A stretch of DNA of 54,219 nt, from contig CAYLRY010000016.1 in NCBI GenBank assembly GCA_964386535.1, positions 1-54,219 on the forward strand, given 5' to 3'. The notes below the pieces were generated by a model. That model was not told the origin of the DNA. It made no database searches and saw only the letters and a program-made list of their open reading frames with translations. This document shows positions 35,796 through 44,104 of the stretch, one piece after another (position 1 is the first letter of the stretch; the number at the start of each line of letters is the position of its first letter). Made by a program: the position numbers and the translations under genes. The DNA comes from CAYLRY01 sp964386535. GTDB lineage: Bacteria; Chloroflexota; Dehalococcoidia; Dehalococcoidales; UBA3254.

Positions 35796-35851
35796 CAGAA
35801 GCCTCCTTTTATCATGATAAATACTTGCCTCAGCCTTAAACTGAATTACAA

Positions 35852-35913
35852 AATACCTAGATTCTCTAGGTATTATAATACCGCATAATAACAATCTGGA
35901 AAGACCTTGTCAA
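35852..35913 (-). promoter_or_regulatory. degV promoter with the same 23-bp palindromic operator as livG
   Basis: Read on the minus strand: -35 TTGACA (35908-35913), 17-nt spacer, -10 TATTAT (35885-35890), 10 nt, then a palindrome at 35852-35874 with arms AATACCTAGA and TCTAGGTATT around GAA. The arms are identical to those at 29916-29938. Here the site covers the start of the transcript rather than the -10 box. Both positions fit repression. It links degV to the liv-dehydratase operon. Confidence 0.82.
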
Positions 35914-36250
35914 GGCAAAATGAGGTGCTTTACGTATTACAACAAAATAGTTTAACCTACGTTCCGTAATTTTACTAAATTGGCAAAGCAGCTTCGAAAC
36001 TGCCTGAGAATATTTGGGGGTGGATTTTTGCCCGTTAAACATTTTATTGCGTTTCATATTCAATAATCCCTGAGGTTTTAAATTAAAACGGAACCTGACA
36101 TTACCTCTAAAATATCTTCTTTTATCAGTGAAGGGCTTTTCATTAGCGGCAAATTCACAATATATTTTTCCGCTTTCATCTCAAACCAGATAGAATCTCA
36201 ATCTATCGTCTACAACCATATCAAGATTGATTAATCCACATATAAGATAG
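35914..36250. other. Intergenic region between the degV and mvhD-A promoters
   Basis: This stretch lies between two outward-facing promoters. A small hairpin-forming repeat (GATAGA and TCTATC arms, 36189-36207) is the only structure noticed. A 65-codon minus-strand frame (35866-36063) overlaps the degV promoter and has no ribosome binding site, so it is not called. I see no gene. Confidence 0.45.
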
Positions 36251-36310
36251 TTGACAGACTCAAAATAATATGCCATCATGTAACAGGTATACGGAAACCG
36301 CTTACCGTAT
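36251..36310 (+). promoter_or_regulatory. Promoter and palindromic operator of the mvhD-metVF-glutamate-synthase operon
   Basis: A -35 box TTGACA (36251-36256), a 17-nt spacer and a -10 box CATCAT (36274-36279) are followed by 9 nt (GTAACAGGT) and a palindrome at 36289-36310. Its arms are ATACGGAAA and TTACCGTAT around CCGC. The hdrC promoter at the far end of the window has the same spacing at every step and a closely related palindrome. The site lies just downstream of the start point, about 30 nt before the mvhD start codon. Confidence 0.75.
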
Positions 36311-36339
36311 TCCGAGTAATCTGGAAGGGGGAATAACCA

Positions 36340-36780
36340 ATGACTACCACTTTAATAAGACCGGGAACCAGAGAATTGTCTTCATCGAAAAGACAGGTTA
36401 AAACCAAAATCACCCTGTTTCATTGTTTTAATGCTCTTAACAGTGCTGCTTTATTAAACTATAAAGACTACGAAATTCACAGCGTAAACCTCCCTTGTTC
36501 CAGTATCATGCGAGAGGTTGTATTGCTGAAAGCCTTCGAAGACAACTCAGATGCTGTTATTGTTTTGGTTTGCCCGGAAAATACCTGCCATTACGTTCAG
36601 GGAAACATTAGAGCGAAAAAAAGAGTAAACAGAGTTAAAAAACTTCTGGACGAAATCGGACTTGATGGACGGCGTCTTAATATATATAATGTGCCTCACG
36701 GAGACCAGGGAGCCATCGAGGCCATTGTCAGGCGTACAGTCTCAGAACTGGATTCACTAAAGCCTATAAGGGCATCTTAA
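36340..36780 (+). CDS. MvhD-family electron-transfer protein, cysteine-poor variant
   Basis: The 146-residue protein is a divergent MvhD/FrhD-like [2Fe-2S] protein, the small subunit that links hydrogenase or formate dehydrogenase modules to HdrA. LLKAFEDNSDAVIVLVC and NTCHYVQGNIRAKKRV (about 62-95) are family signatures. It keeps four cysteines (C29, C53, C78, C83) but lacks two present in the second copy at 47222-47704: at the N-terminal FCCHYCAY region this copy reads FHCFNALN. Its first 24 residues are an extra basic tail. The ATG has a GGAAGGGGG site. It is first in an operon with metV, metF and split glutamate synthase genes, and no HdrA, so it may hand electrons to a new partner. Confidence 0.82.
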   Translation: MTTTLIRPGTRELSSSKRQVKTKITLFHCFNALNSAALLNYKDYEIHSVNLPCSSIMREVVLLKAFEDNSDAVIVLVCPENTCHYVQGNIRAKKRVNRVKKLLDEIGLDGRRLNIYNVPHGDQGAIEAIVRRTVSELDSLKPIRAS

Positions 36781-36803
36781 TAATAAATTTCTGGAGCTAA
36801 ACT

Positions 36804-37472
36804 ATGATAGTCGGTGAACAGAAGCCGTTAGCTGAAATCAAATCTATGATTGCGCCTTATTCCAGGCTATTAGTTTTGGGTTGCGGTACCTGTGTTAAGA
36901 CCTGTTTTGCCGGTGGTGAGGATGAAGTAGCCACCTTAGCCTCCTCTCTGAGATTAATGTATAAAAAAGATGGGCAGGATATAAAAATAGGTGAGTTTAC
37001 CATAGAACGGCAATGTGAAGACGAGTTTGTGAAGGAAGCAGCGCCTTATATCTTTCATTATCAGGCTATTTTATCCCTGGCCTGCGGGGCAGGAGTCCAG
37101 ATGATTGCCAGCCGTTACCCCGGAATTCCGGTATTGCCGGGTGTAAATACAACTTTTATAGGAATCCTGGAAAAACCCGGCCTATTTACAGAAAAATGCA
37201 CCGGCTGCGGTAATTGTGTTCTGGATATTTTCTCCGGAATTTGCCCTGTCAGCAGGTGTGCAAAAAAATTACTCAATGGCCCCTGCGGCGGTTCCCACAA
37301 TGGTAAATGCGAGGTTAATGAAAATACGGATTGCGCCTGGCAGCTTATTATTGATAGGGCAAAAAATCTGGGACAGATGGAAAAATTGGTTGCTTATATT
37401 CCTCCTAAAGATTGGCACACCAGTTATTCAGGCGGTTCCAGGAAATTAGTGCGAGAGGATCACATGATATGA
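36804..37472 (+). CDS. metV: Methylene-THF reductase partner subunit MetV (copy A)
   Basis: The 222-residue protein is a MetV-type protein (MTHFR C-terminal zinc/iron-sulfur family). It has GCGTCVKTCFAGGEDEV near residues 27-43, SLACGAGVQ near 93-101, and a cysteine-rich segment TEKCTGCGNCVLD, GICPVSRCAKKLLNGPCGGS and KCEVNENTDCAW that binds clusters. MetV is required for activity of acetogenic MetF and can link it to other electron carriers. It lies 23 nt after the mvhD variant and overlaps metF by 4 nt (ATGA). Confidence 0.92.
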   Translation: MIVGEQKPLAEIKSMIAPYSRLLVLGCGTCVKTCFAGGEDEVATLASSLRLMYKKDGQDIKIGEFTIERQCEDEFVKEAAPYIFHYQAILSLACGAGVQMIASRYPGIPVLPGVNTTFIGILEKPGLFTEKCTGCGNCVLDIFSGICPVSRCAKKLLNGPCGGSHNGKCEVNENTDCAWQLIIDRAKNLGQMEKLVAYIPPKDWHTSYSGGSRKLVREDHMI

Positions 37473-38392
37473 ACGTCAGTAAATTACAACAAATACTCTC
37501 CCAGGGACAATTTGCTGTAACCGCAGAAATAGGACCACCTCGTGGATCTAATGTAGAGGTATTACAGAATAAAGCCTCTTTATTAAAAGGGTTCGTAGAT
37601 GCTGTAAATGTTACAGACAATCAAACAGCAATCGTCAGGATGTCCAGCATTTCAGCCTGCGCTCACCTGGTCCGGATGGGATTTGAACCTGTTATGCAAA
37701 TGGTTACCCGTGATCGCAACCGTATTGCTCTCCAGTCTGATCTCATGGGTGCTTACTCACTGGGCATCCGTAATATGCTCTGTTTGTCCGGTGATCATCA
37801 GAGCTTTGGCAATCAACCGGGAGCCATGAATGTTTTTGATATCGACTCTACTCAGTTGATTAATACCGTTAAGACCATGCGTGATGAAGGTAAGGATATG
37901 AGCGGATTTGAACTCAATGTGGCGCCTCAAATGTTTATCGGAGGTGCGGAAAACCCATTTGCTGATCCTTTTGAATATCGTGTCATTCGCCTGGCCAAAA
38001 AAGTGGCGGCTGGGGCACAGTTCGTGCAGACTCAGTGCGTTTATGATATCACCAGATTTAAGGAGTGGATCAGACAGGCCAGAGAAAGGGGTCTAACTGA
38101 GAAAGTTCATATTCTTGCAGGGGTGACTCCTTTAAAATCAGCCCGCATGGCTAAATATATGGCCACAAAAGTTTCTGGTATTATGATACCTGATGCCATT
38201 ATCAAACGTATGGAGGGAACACCCAAAGAAAAAGCATCTGAAGAAGGCATCCGGATTTGTCTAGAAACAATTCAGGAACTAAAAAGCATCCAGGGAGTGC
38301 ATGGTGTACATATCATGGCTATTGAATGGGAAGAGAAGGTGCCTGAAATCGTCCAGGCCGCCGGATTATACCCTCGCCCGGTCCTTCAGTAA
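37469..38392 (+). CDS. metF: Methylenetetrahydrofolate reductase (copy A)
   Basis: The 307-residue product is a MetF-type TIM-barrel flavoprotein that interconverts 5,10-methylene-THF and 5-methyl-THF. FAVTAEIGPPRGSN (about 12-25), VNVTDNQTAIVRMSS, QMVTRDRNRIALQSDLMGA (about 88-106) and the HILAGVTPLKSARMAKYM segment are typical of the short acetogen form. The frame is open 19 codons further, but ATG at 37469 overlaps the metV stop (ATGA) and has GAGAGGA upstream. It is followed after 24 nt by the first GltB-like gene, an unusual neighbour. Confidence 0.93.
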   Translation: MNVSKLQQILSQGQFAVTAEIGPPRGSNVEVLQNKASLLKGFVDAVNVTDNQTAIVRMSSISACAHLVRMGFEPVMQMVTRDRNRIALQSDLMGAYSLGIRNMLCLSGDHQSFGNQPGAMNVFDIDSTQLINTVKTMRDEGKDMSGFELNVAPQMFIGGAENPFADPFEYRVIRLAKKVAAGAQFVQTQCVYDITRFKEWIRQARERGLTEKVHILAGVTPLKSARMAKYMATKVSGIMIPDAIIKRMEGTPKEKASEEGIRICLETIQELKSIQGVHGVHIMAIEWEEKVPEIVQAAGLYPRPVLQ

Positions 38393-38416
38393 AACTTTTT
38401 CATTTCGGAGAATACC

Positions 38417-39826
38417 ATGCCCAAAAAATATCATATCCATACTGAAAATGCCGACCCGCGTTTCCCCCCGGTAGGGAAATTCGCCACAATTGAATTCCGT
38501 GAAGACTGCGCCGGCAGTTGCCGCCTTTGTGTCAAGAAACGCTGTGTCTATAACATTTTTAAGGACAATTTCCTGCACTGGAGCAACATGGAGTCTCCGG
38601 AATTCCTCTATATCTGTAAAAGCTGCTATCGCTGTGTTGAAGATTGTACCAAAGGCATTTTTTCTATGGCCATTAACCCTGAGTACCGGACACTGGGAGA
38701 TGATTACTGGACAGCCGGTATTATCAGCTCAACCTGGGCTCAGGCACATACCGGGAAGGTACCGGTATCCGGGGCCGGATACAGGGGGCCTTTCGCCGGA
38801 GAAGGTTTTGATTCTATCTGGACAGATATGTCTGAAATAGTCAGACCCACCCGCGACGGCATCCATGGACGTGAATATATTAATACTATGGTAGAACTGT
38901 CTCGCCGTCCAGCAAATTTAAAATTTAACGAAGACATGTCTCTGGCAACCGAAATATTACCCATCCTGGAAATACCCGTCCCGGTGCTTTTCCAGGAGCC
39001 TGATTTCGGAGTTCTCAGCGAGAAAGAGCTTTTATCAATGGTTTTGGCCGCCAGTACCGTGGGGACTCTGATGTTGATACAACCGGAGAGTTACTCTTCT
39101 GCACTAGAACCCTTTGCCGCTAACCTGGTACCCCGTCTCAATATCAAAAATTATATGAAACACCTGGACCTTATTAAAAAAGTTAGAATGGTTGAACTTA
39201 CCGATACTACCGGTATCAGGGATGAAATGGCAAAATTAAGGCAAATTAAGCCGGGTCTGTTTATTTCTGTGGGTATGCACCTTAATGCCAGGTCTGCCTC
39301 CAGAGCTTTAGCCCTTTCTAAAGCAGAAGTGGATACAATTCATTTTTATGCCACAGATAATGGGCGAGAAATCGGAACTGAAAAAGCCCGGTATTTAAAA
39401 GATATGATCCGCGAAATCCATTTGAAACTGGTGGATAACCAGTCCAGGCGTCAGATAAACCTGATTTTTTCCGGAGGTATCGCACTGGCTGAACATGTAG
39501 CCAAATCTTTAATATGCGGTGCTGATGCTGTGGCTATCGATATCCCCTTATTATTGGCACTGGAATGTCGTTTATGCTACCGTTGTAAAGAGGGTAAAAC
39601 CTGTCCTGTACAATTAGGGGAGGTTGAACCAAAGTGGGCTTGCCAGAGGATAGTAAATTTAGTCAGCGCTTGGCACAGCCAGTTGCTGGAAGTCATGGGA
39701 GCTTTCGGTATCCGTGAAGCCAGAAGGATGCGGGGGGAAGTGGGACGTTCCATGTGGTTTAATGACCTGGAGAGAGACAGTTTCGGTCCGCTTTTCGGCA
39801 CCAGAAAAATCTCTGGAGTTAAATAA
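38417..39826 (+). CDS. Degenerate glutamate synthase FMN-domain protein with N-terminal iron-sulfur motifs
   Basis: The 469-residue protein is a distant paralogue of the GltB FMN-domain protein encoded next to it. Residues 31-43 and 67-77 carry two cysteine sets (C31, C35, C38, C43; C67, C70, C73, C77). Residues 160-400 form a barrel-like domain ending in FSGGIALAEHVAKSLICGADAVAID (about 351-375), which is the FMN phosphate site, and ECRLCYRCKEGKTC (C384, C387, C390, C396), the glutamate synthase cluster position. Missing are the SGGMSFGS, TGEGG and KPGLGGHL motifs of its neighbour, which bind FMN and 2-oxoglutarate. It may bind flavin and clusters but is unlikely to make glutamate itself. 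The GGAG site and 24-nt gap to metF place it in the operon. Confidence 0.75.
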   Translation: MPKKYHIHTENADPRFPPVGKFATIEFREDCAGSCRLCVKKRCVYNIFKDNFLHWSNMESPEFLYICKSCYRCVEDCTKGIFSMAINPEYRTLGDDYWTAGIISSTWAQAHTGKVPVSGAGYRGPFAGEGFDSIWTDMSEIVRPTRDGIHGREYINTMVELSRRPANLKFNEDMSLATEILPILEIPVPVLFQEPDFGVLSEKELLSMVLAASTVGTLMLIQPESYSSALEPFAANLVPRLNIKNYMKHLDLIKKVRMVELTDTTGIRDEMAKLRQIKPGLFISVGMHLNARSASRALALSKAEVDTIHFYATDNGREIGTEKARYLKDMIREIHLKLVDNQSRRQINLIFSGGIALAEHVAKSLICGADAVAIDIPLLLALECRLCYRCKEGKTCPVQLGEVEPKWACQRIVNLVSAWHSQLLEVMGAFGIREARRMRGEVGRSMWFNDLERDSFGPLFGTRKISGVK

Positions 39827-39829
39827 AAA

Positions 39830-41392
39830 ATGGACGGAATACGCTATACTGGCCTGATTCAAAGTAACCTGCCGGAGGTTAAAATCACTCCCTCAAGGTA
39901 CCGCAATCCGATCGGTAAGTATATTGTAAAAAGAAACTCAAAATGCATTTCCTGCGGGCTTTGCGCCAGACTTTGCCCTTACGGGGTTCACCTCAGGTAT
40001 GAAAACTACACTCAACCCGTAAGGCCCCTGGATTATAAATGCATTGGTCCCAAATGTCAGATTAATGATTTCTTCTGCGTAGAGCGATGCCCTCAGAAGG
40101 CCTTATCAGTAAGCGTAAATCCTATTCTGGAGACACTGGGTGATTATCGCTGGTCTGCTGATATGTTAATCGGGCACTGGTATATGGCAGAGACCGGTAA
40201 TGTACCGTATGTAGATGTGGAATATTGTCTCGGCTATTCAGGTGGGGGATTTGACAAAATCCGCTTCAAACTACCTGATCCTAAGGATTATCTGGATATT
40301 CCGGATGAGGCCATAGATACCAGTATCTGCTTGAATAAAAGACATGACGGACGGCCGGAAAAGACTCTCTCTTTGCCGTGTTATAGCGGAGGCATGTCTT
40401 TTGGTTCTACTGCCTTACCGGTTCTGGTCGGCCGGGCACGCGCCGCAAAAAGACTGAACACTTTGACTTGTACCGGAGAAGGTGGATACCCCCAGGCTTT
40501 TATCCCCTACCGCGACAATATTATTACCCAGGTAGCTACCGGGCTCTTTGGCGTACGTGAAGAGACTATTTTGAATGCCCCAGTGGTGGAATTCAAGTAT
40601 GCCCAGGGCGCTAAACCAGGTTTAGGCGGTCATCTCCTGGGTGACAAGGTTACTCCTGAAGTGGCGAAAATACGAGAAACGGTAGTGGGCAGTTCCCTTT
40701 TTTCTCCATTCCCTTTTCATAGTGTGTATTCGGTAGAGGACCACAAAAAACATCTGGACTGGATCAAAGAAGTTAACCCAAGGGCGCTAGTTTCTGTGAA
40801 GGTCTCCACTCCAACAGATGCGGATATGGTAGCTGTGGGAAGCTATTATGCCGGGGCCAATATCATTCATTTCGATGGTAGCTATGGAGGGACGGGAGCA
40901 GCCCCGGATATCGCTAAGAAAAATATTGCCATGCCTATTGAATATGCTATTCCTAAAGTCCACCGCTTCCTGACCGAGGAAGGCGTCAGAGACCAGATGT
41001 GTTTTATGGCCAGTGGAGGGATCCGAAACGCCATGGATGTGGCTAAGGCTATAGCCATGGGCGCTAATGGCGCTGTTATCGGCACGGCTGACCTGGTAGC
41101 CCTGGAATGTGTACGCTGCGCAAACTGTGAAAGCGGGCGTGGTTGCGCCCGCGGCATTGCCAGTACCGATCCTGAGTTGGGCTATATGATTACTGAGGAA
41201 TGGACCGAGCAGAGGCTGGTGAATATGTACTCTGCCTGGCGTAAGCAATGGTGTGAACTACTCCGGCAATATGGAATGAGAAGTATAAACGAACTGGTTG
41301 GACGCTCTGATCTTTTGGTGCACCTTGACTATCTGGACGAACAGGGAAGAAAAAAATACCAGGCTGCACCTGTGGCTAAACTGGTTCTTTAA
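39830..41392 (+). CDS. Glutamate synthase FMN-binding (GltB central) domain protein with ferredoxin domain
   Basis: The 520-residue protein is the archaeal-type stand-alone FMN domain of glutamate synthase. Two ferredoxin-like cysteine sets occupy residues 39-49 (C39, C42, C45, C49) and 71-87 (C71, C76, C83, C87). The catalytic barrel has LPCYSGGMSFGS (182-193), TCTGEGGYP (213-221), AKPGLGGHL (261-269), GGTGAAPDI (353-361) and SGGIRNAMDVAKAIAMGANGA near 395-415. The glutamate synthase cluster cysteines are C427, C430, C433 and C439. All motifs needed to reduce the 2-iminoglutarate intermediate seem present. It starts 3 nt after the previous stop, and the amidotransferase-GXGXG gene follows after 12 nt. 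Confidence 0.9.
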   Translation: MDGIRYTGLIQSNLPEVKITPSRYRNPIGKYIVKRNSKCISCGLCARLCPYGVHLRYENYTQPVRPLDYKCIGPKCQINDFFCVERCPQKALSVSVNPILETLGDYRWSADMLIGHWYMAETGNVPYVDVEYCLGYSGGGFDKIRFKLPDPKDYLDIPDEAIDTSICLNKRHDGRPEKTLSLPCYSGGMSFGSTALPVLVGRARAAKRLNTLTCTGEGGYPQAFIPYRDNIITQVATGLFGVREETILNAPVVEFKYAQGAKPGLGGHLLGDKVTPEVAKIRETVVGSSLFSPFPFHSVYSVEDHKKHLDWIKEVNPRALVSVKVSTPTDADMVAVGSYYAGANIIHFDGSYGGTGAAPDIAKKNIAMPIEYAIPKVHRFLTEEGVRDQMCFMASGGIRNAMDVAKAIAMGANGAVIGTADLVALECVRCANCESGRGCARGIASTDPELGYMITEEWTEQRLVNMYSAWRKQWCELLRQYGMRSINELVGRSDLLVHLDYLDEQGRKKYQAAPVAKLVL

Positions 41393-41404
41393 AGGTAAAT
41401 TACT

Positions 41405-44071
41405 ATGCGCAGATTGAATGAAATGCTGGATGAAATTGTGACTTCCAGGGGAAAATTGCCCGGAAATACAATTGAAGGTAAAAAAGCCGCAGAGGAAGGC
41501 GGCTGTGGAGTAACCGGATTTATTTCCAATATACCTGTCAGAGGCAGGCATATTTTCGAACCTTCGGTACAAATGCACAACCGTGGGAATGGAAAAGGGG
41601 GCGGCATCGCCGCTGTGGGACTTTCTCCCCAGGACCTGGGCGTCTCTCAAGAAACCCTGGACACAAATTATCTTTTACAAATAGCCTTACTGGACCCCAA
41701 GGTGGGCCCATCTGTGGAACAGGAATTCATAACGCCTTATATGGAGGTCACTCAGGCCGGTCGTGTTCCTACTGTAGATGACTTTCGCGAGGTTAAAGGA
41801 CTGGAAATACGGCCTCCGGATGTTATGCGTTATTTTATACGAGTGAAAAGAGACGTACTTGACCGTTTTATGGAAGAAAACCATTTCAGGGATCTGGACC
41901 CTCGGCACGCTGAAGATGAGTTTATTTTTCAAAATTCATTTCGTTTAAACCAAAAATATTATGCCTCTCTGGGAGATAAACAGGCCTTTGTGCTCTCACA
42001 CGGCCGGAATTTAATGATATTGAAAATTGTGGGATATGCGGAACTGGTAGCAAAATATTATTTGCTGGATAAGTTTAAGGCATACGGCTGGATAGCTCAT
42101 CAGCGTTATCCTACCAAAGGCCGGGTCTGGCATCCGGGCGGCGCACATCCTTTTATTGGTCTGGATGAGGCATTGGTACATAACGGAGATTTCGCCAACT
42201 ATCATTCTATTACCGAATATCTGAAACAATACAACATACGTCCGCAATTTCTGACGGATACTGAAGTTTCTGTCCAGTTATTTGACCTGTGGAACCGTAA
42301 TTTCGGATATCCTCTGGAATATATTATTGAAGCTATGGCGCCTACTACTGAATATGACTTTGACCAGTTGTCTCCGGAAAAACAGAGGATTTATCGCTGC
42401 ATACAGCAGAATCATATTCACAGTTCTCCGGATGGCCCCTGGTTTTTTATTATTGCTCGTAACGATGTTTATCATCAACAATTTCAGCTTATCGGCATCA
42501 CTGATACTGCTATGCTCAGACCTCAGGTTTTTGCCATACAGGACGGTGAAGTACAGATCGGCTTGATTTGTTCAGAAAAACAGGCCATAGATGCCACTTT
42601 AAAAAGCCTGTCGTCCGAGGATCAACGTTTCTGTCCAGTTGCTGATTACTACTGGAATGCCCGGGGAGGAAGCGCCACGGATGGCGGAGCTTTTATTTTT
42701 ACCGTTAAAGACGCCGGAAAAGGTACAGGAGTTAAAGTTCTTACCTGCACTAATAAATTCGGTGAAGCTGTTAAACTGCCGTACAACGAAGGGAAGGCCG
42801 CTCCTGTTAGGTGGCCTGAATTTTTGGCAATATCTGGGTCTGATGAAAACCCATATTGCCATATGGATATTTCCTCCCTTAAAAACGAAGCCTGCCGCTT
42901 ACTGGCAAAGGGAAATCATGCACAATTTCAGTTTTTTTGTCTGCAACTGTTGATAGGCAGTAATACCAGTGATGAGATAAAATCCAGGATTATCGAGACT
43001 CTAACGTACCTTAATGACATTCATCTGCCTACTGGAAATAAAAAACGCAGTTGGATATTAAATATTGTCAAATATTGTTTAACTACTGTATTTAATTCTA
43101 CCCCTCTTATCAAAGGAAATGATCAGGCAAGCATATATCGCCGGATTGATTGGAGTTCACGTCAGGCTCTGCGGGCTCCGCAGGGTAAAGAAAAAATCCT
43201 TTTGATCAATGCCCTTGACTTTCCGCCTGAAGGAGAAGAATGTGACGCGCGGCTGATGGTAGCAGCCTATCAGCTAGGTTGGAAAAATTTTATTGTTTAC
43301 GGGTATCGTGGACAGCGTTTTTGTGGCTGCGGATTTGCACAGAATTCAAGGGGAGTGCGTGTGGATGTGTATGATAGTTCGGGTGATTATCTGGCTTCCG
43401 GTATAGATGGAATGGAAATTTATGTGCATGGCAATGCCCAGGACCAGGTGGGACAAATATTAAAAAGCGGCAAGCTGGTAATCTATGGTGATGTAGGACA
43501 AACTTTTATGTATGGTGCAAAAGGCGGTGAGGTATACGTCATGGGTAACGCAGCCGGCCGTCCGTTAATTAACGCAGTGGGTCACCCGCGTATCGTCATC
43601 AATGGCACCTGTCTTGACTACCTGGCTGAGTCATTCATGGCAGGTGATCCTTTGAATGGCGGTGGATTTGTCATCATGAACGGCATCACTTTTGATGGTA
43701 ATGGAAACCTATTGTCTTTAAGTTGCCCATATCCGGGTTCTAACCTCTTCTCTCTGGCTTCCGGCGGCGCTATATACCTGCGTGATCCTGAGAAAAAAGT
43801 TAGCACTGAACAACTGAATGGCGGTGAATTTGTAAAACTGGGGCAAAAAGATTGGGAATTGATACTACCCTATCTTCAAGAGAACGAAAGGTTATTTGAC
43901 ATAAAAGTCAGTGAACTCCTGACGGTTAATGGAGTGAAAAAGGAACCTGAAGATGTTTACCGTAAAGTCCAGGTAGTACAACTGGATGTGCTGGCAGCCA
44001 AATCTCCGGCAAAACCCAGCCCCAGGTCTTATGCTGGAGTAATACCGGAAGGTGAAGACGCTGACGAATAA
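41405..44071 (+). CDS. Glutamine amidotransferase (class II)-GXGXG fusion, glutamate synthase type
   Basis: The 888-residue protein fuses the first and last domains of GltB without the FMN domain between. Residues 1-33 look like a propeptide; C34 in EGGCGVTGF would become the N-terminal nucleophile after self-cleavage. The amidotransferase domain continues with HQRYPTKGRVWHPGGAHPF (about 232-250) and ALVHNGDFANYHS (about 255-267). From about residue 600 the protein becomes the GXGXG beta-helix, with GKLVIYGDVGQTFMYGAKGG (about 688) and VMGNAAGRPLINAVG. It would release ammonia from glutamine and deliver it to the separate FMN-domain protein encoded just upstream. An AAGG site precedes the ATG. 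No GltD gene follows. Confidence 0.9.
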   Translation: MRRLNEMLDEIVTSRGKLPGNTIEGKKAAEEGGCGVTGFISNIPVRGRHIFEPSVQMHNRGNGKGGGIAAVGLSPQDLGVSQETLDTNYLLQIALLDPKVGPSVEQEFITPYMEVTQAGRVPTVDDFREVKGLEIRPPDVMRYFIRVKRDVLDRFMEENHFRDLDPRHAEDEFIFQNSFRLNQKYYASLGDKQAFVLSHGRNLMILKIVGYAELVAKYYLLDKFKAYGWIAHQRYPTKGRVWHPGGAHPFIGLDEALVHNGDFANYHSITEYLKQYNIRPQFLTDTEVSVQLFDLWNRNFGYPLEYIIEAMAPTTEYDFDQLSPEKQRIYRCIQQNHIHSSPDGPWFFIIARNDVYHQQFQLIGITDTAMLRPQVFAIQDGEVQIGLICSEKQAIDATLKSLSSEDQRFCPVADYYWNARGGSATDGGAFIFTVKDAGKGTGVKVLTCTNKFGEAVKLPYNEGKAAPVRWPEFLAISGSDENPYCHMDISSLKNEACRLLAKGNHAQFQFFCLQLLIGSNTSDEIKSRIIETLTYLNDIHLPTGNKKRSWILNIVKYCLTTVFNSTPLIKGNDQASIYRRIDWSSRQALRAPQGKEKILLINALDFPPEGEECDARLMVAAYQLGWKNFIVYGYRGQRFCGCGFAQNSRGVRVDVYDSSGDYLASGIDGMEIYVHGNAQDQVGQILKSGKLVIYGDVGQTFMYGAKGGEVYVMGNAAGRPLINAVGHPRIVINGTCLDYLAESFMAGDPLNGGGFVIMNGITFDGNGNLLSLSCPYPGSNLFSLASGGAIYLRDPEKKVSTEQLNGGEFVKLGQKDWELILPYLQENERLFDIKVSELLTVNGVKKEPEDVYRKVQVVQLDVLAAKSPAKPSPRSYAGVIPEGEDADE

Positions 44072-44104
44072 ATTTTACGAAGACTAGACTATAAAATACG
44101 AGGT

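Noticed and set aside
35796..35894. Upstream extension of the degV reading frame
   Set aside because: It covers the operator and the -10 box, and its TTG lies before the likely transcription start; the family N-terminus begins after the AGGAGG.
35866..36063. 65-codon minus-strand frame upstream of degV
   Set aside because: It runs through the predicted degV promoter and operator and has no ribosome binding site.
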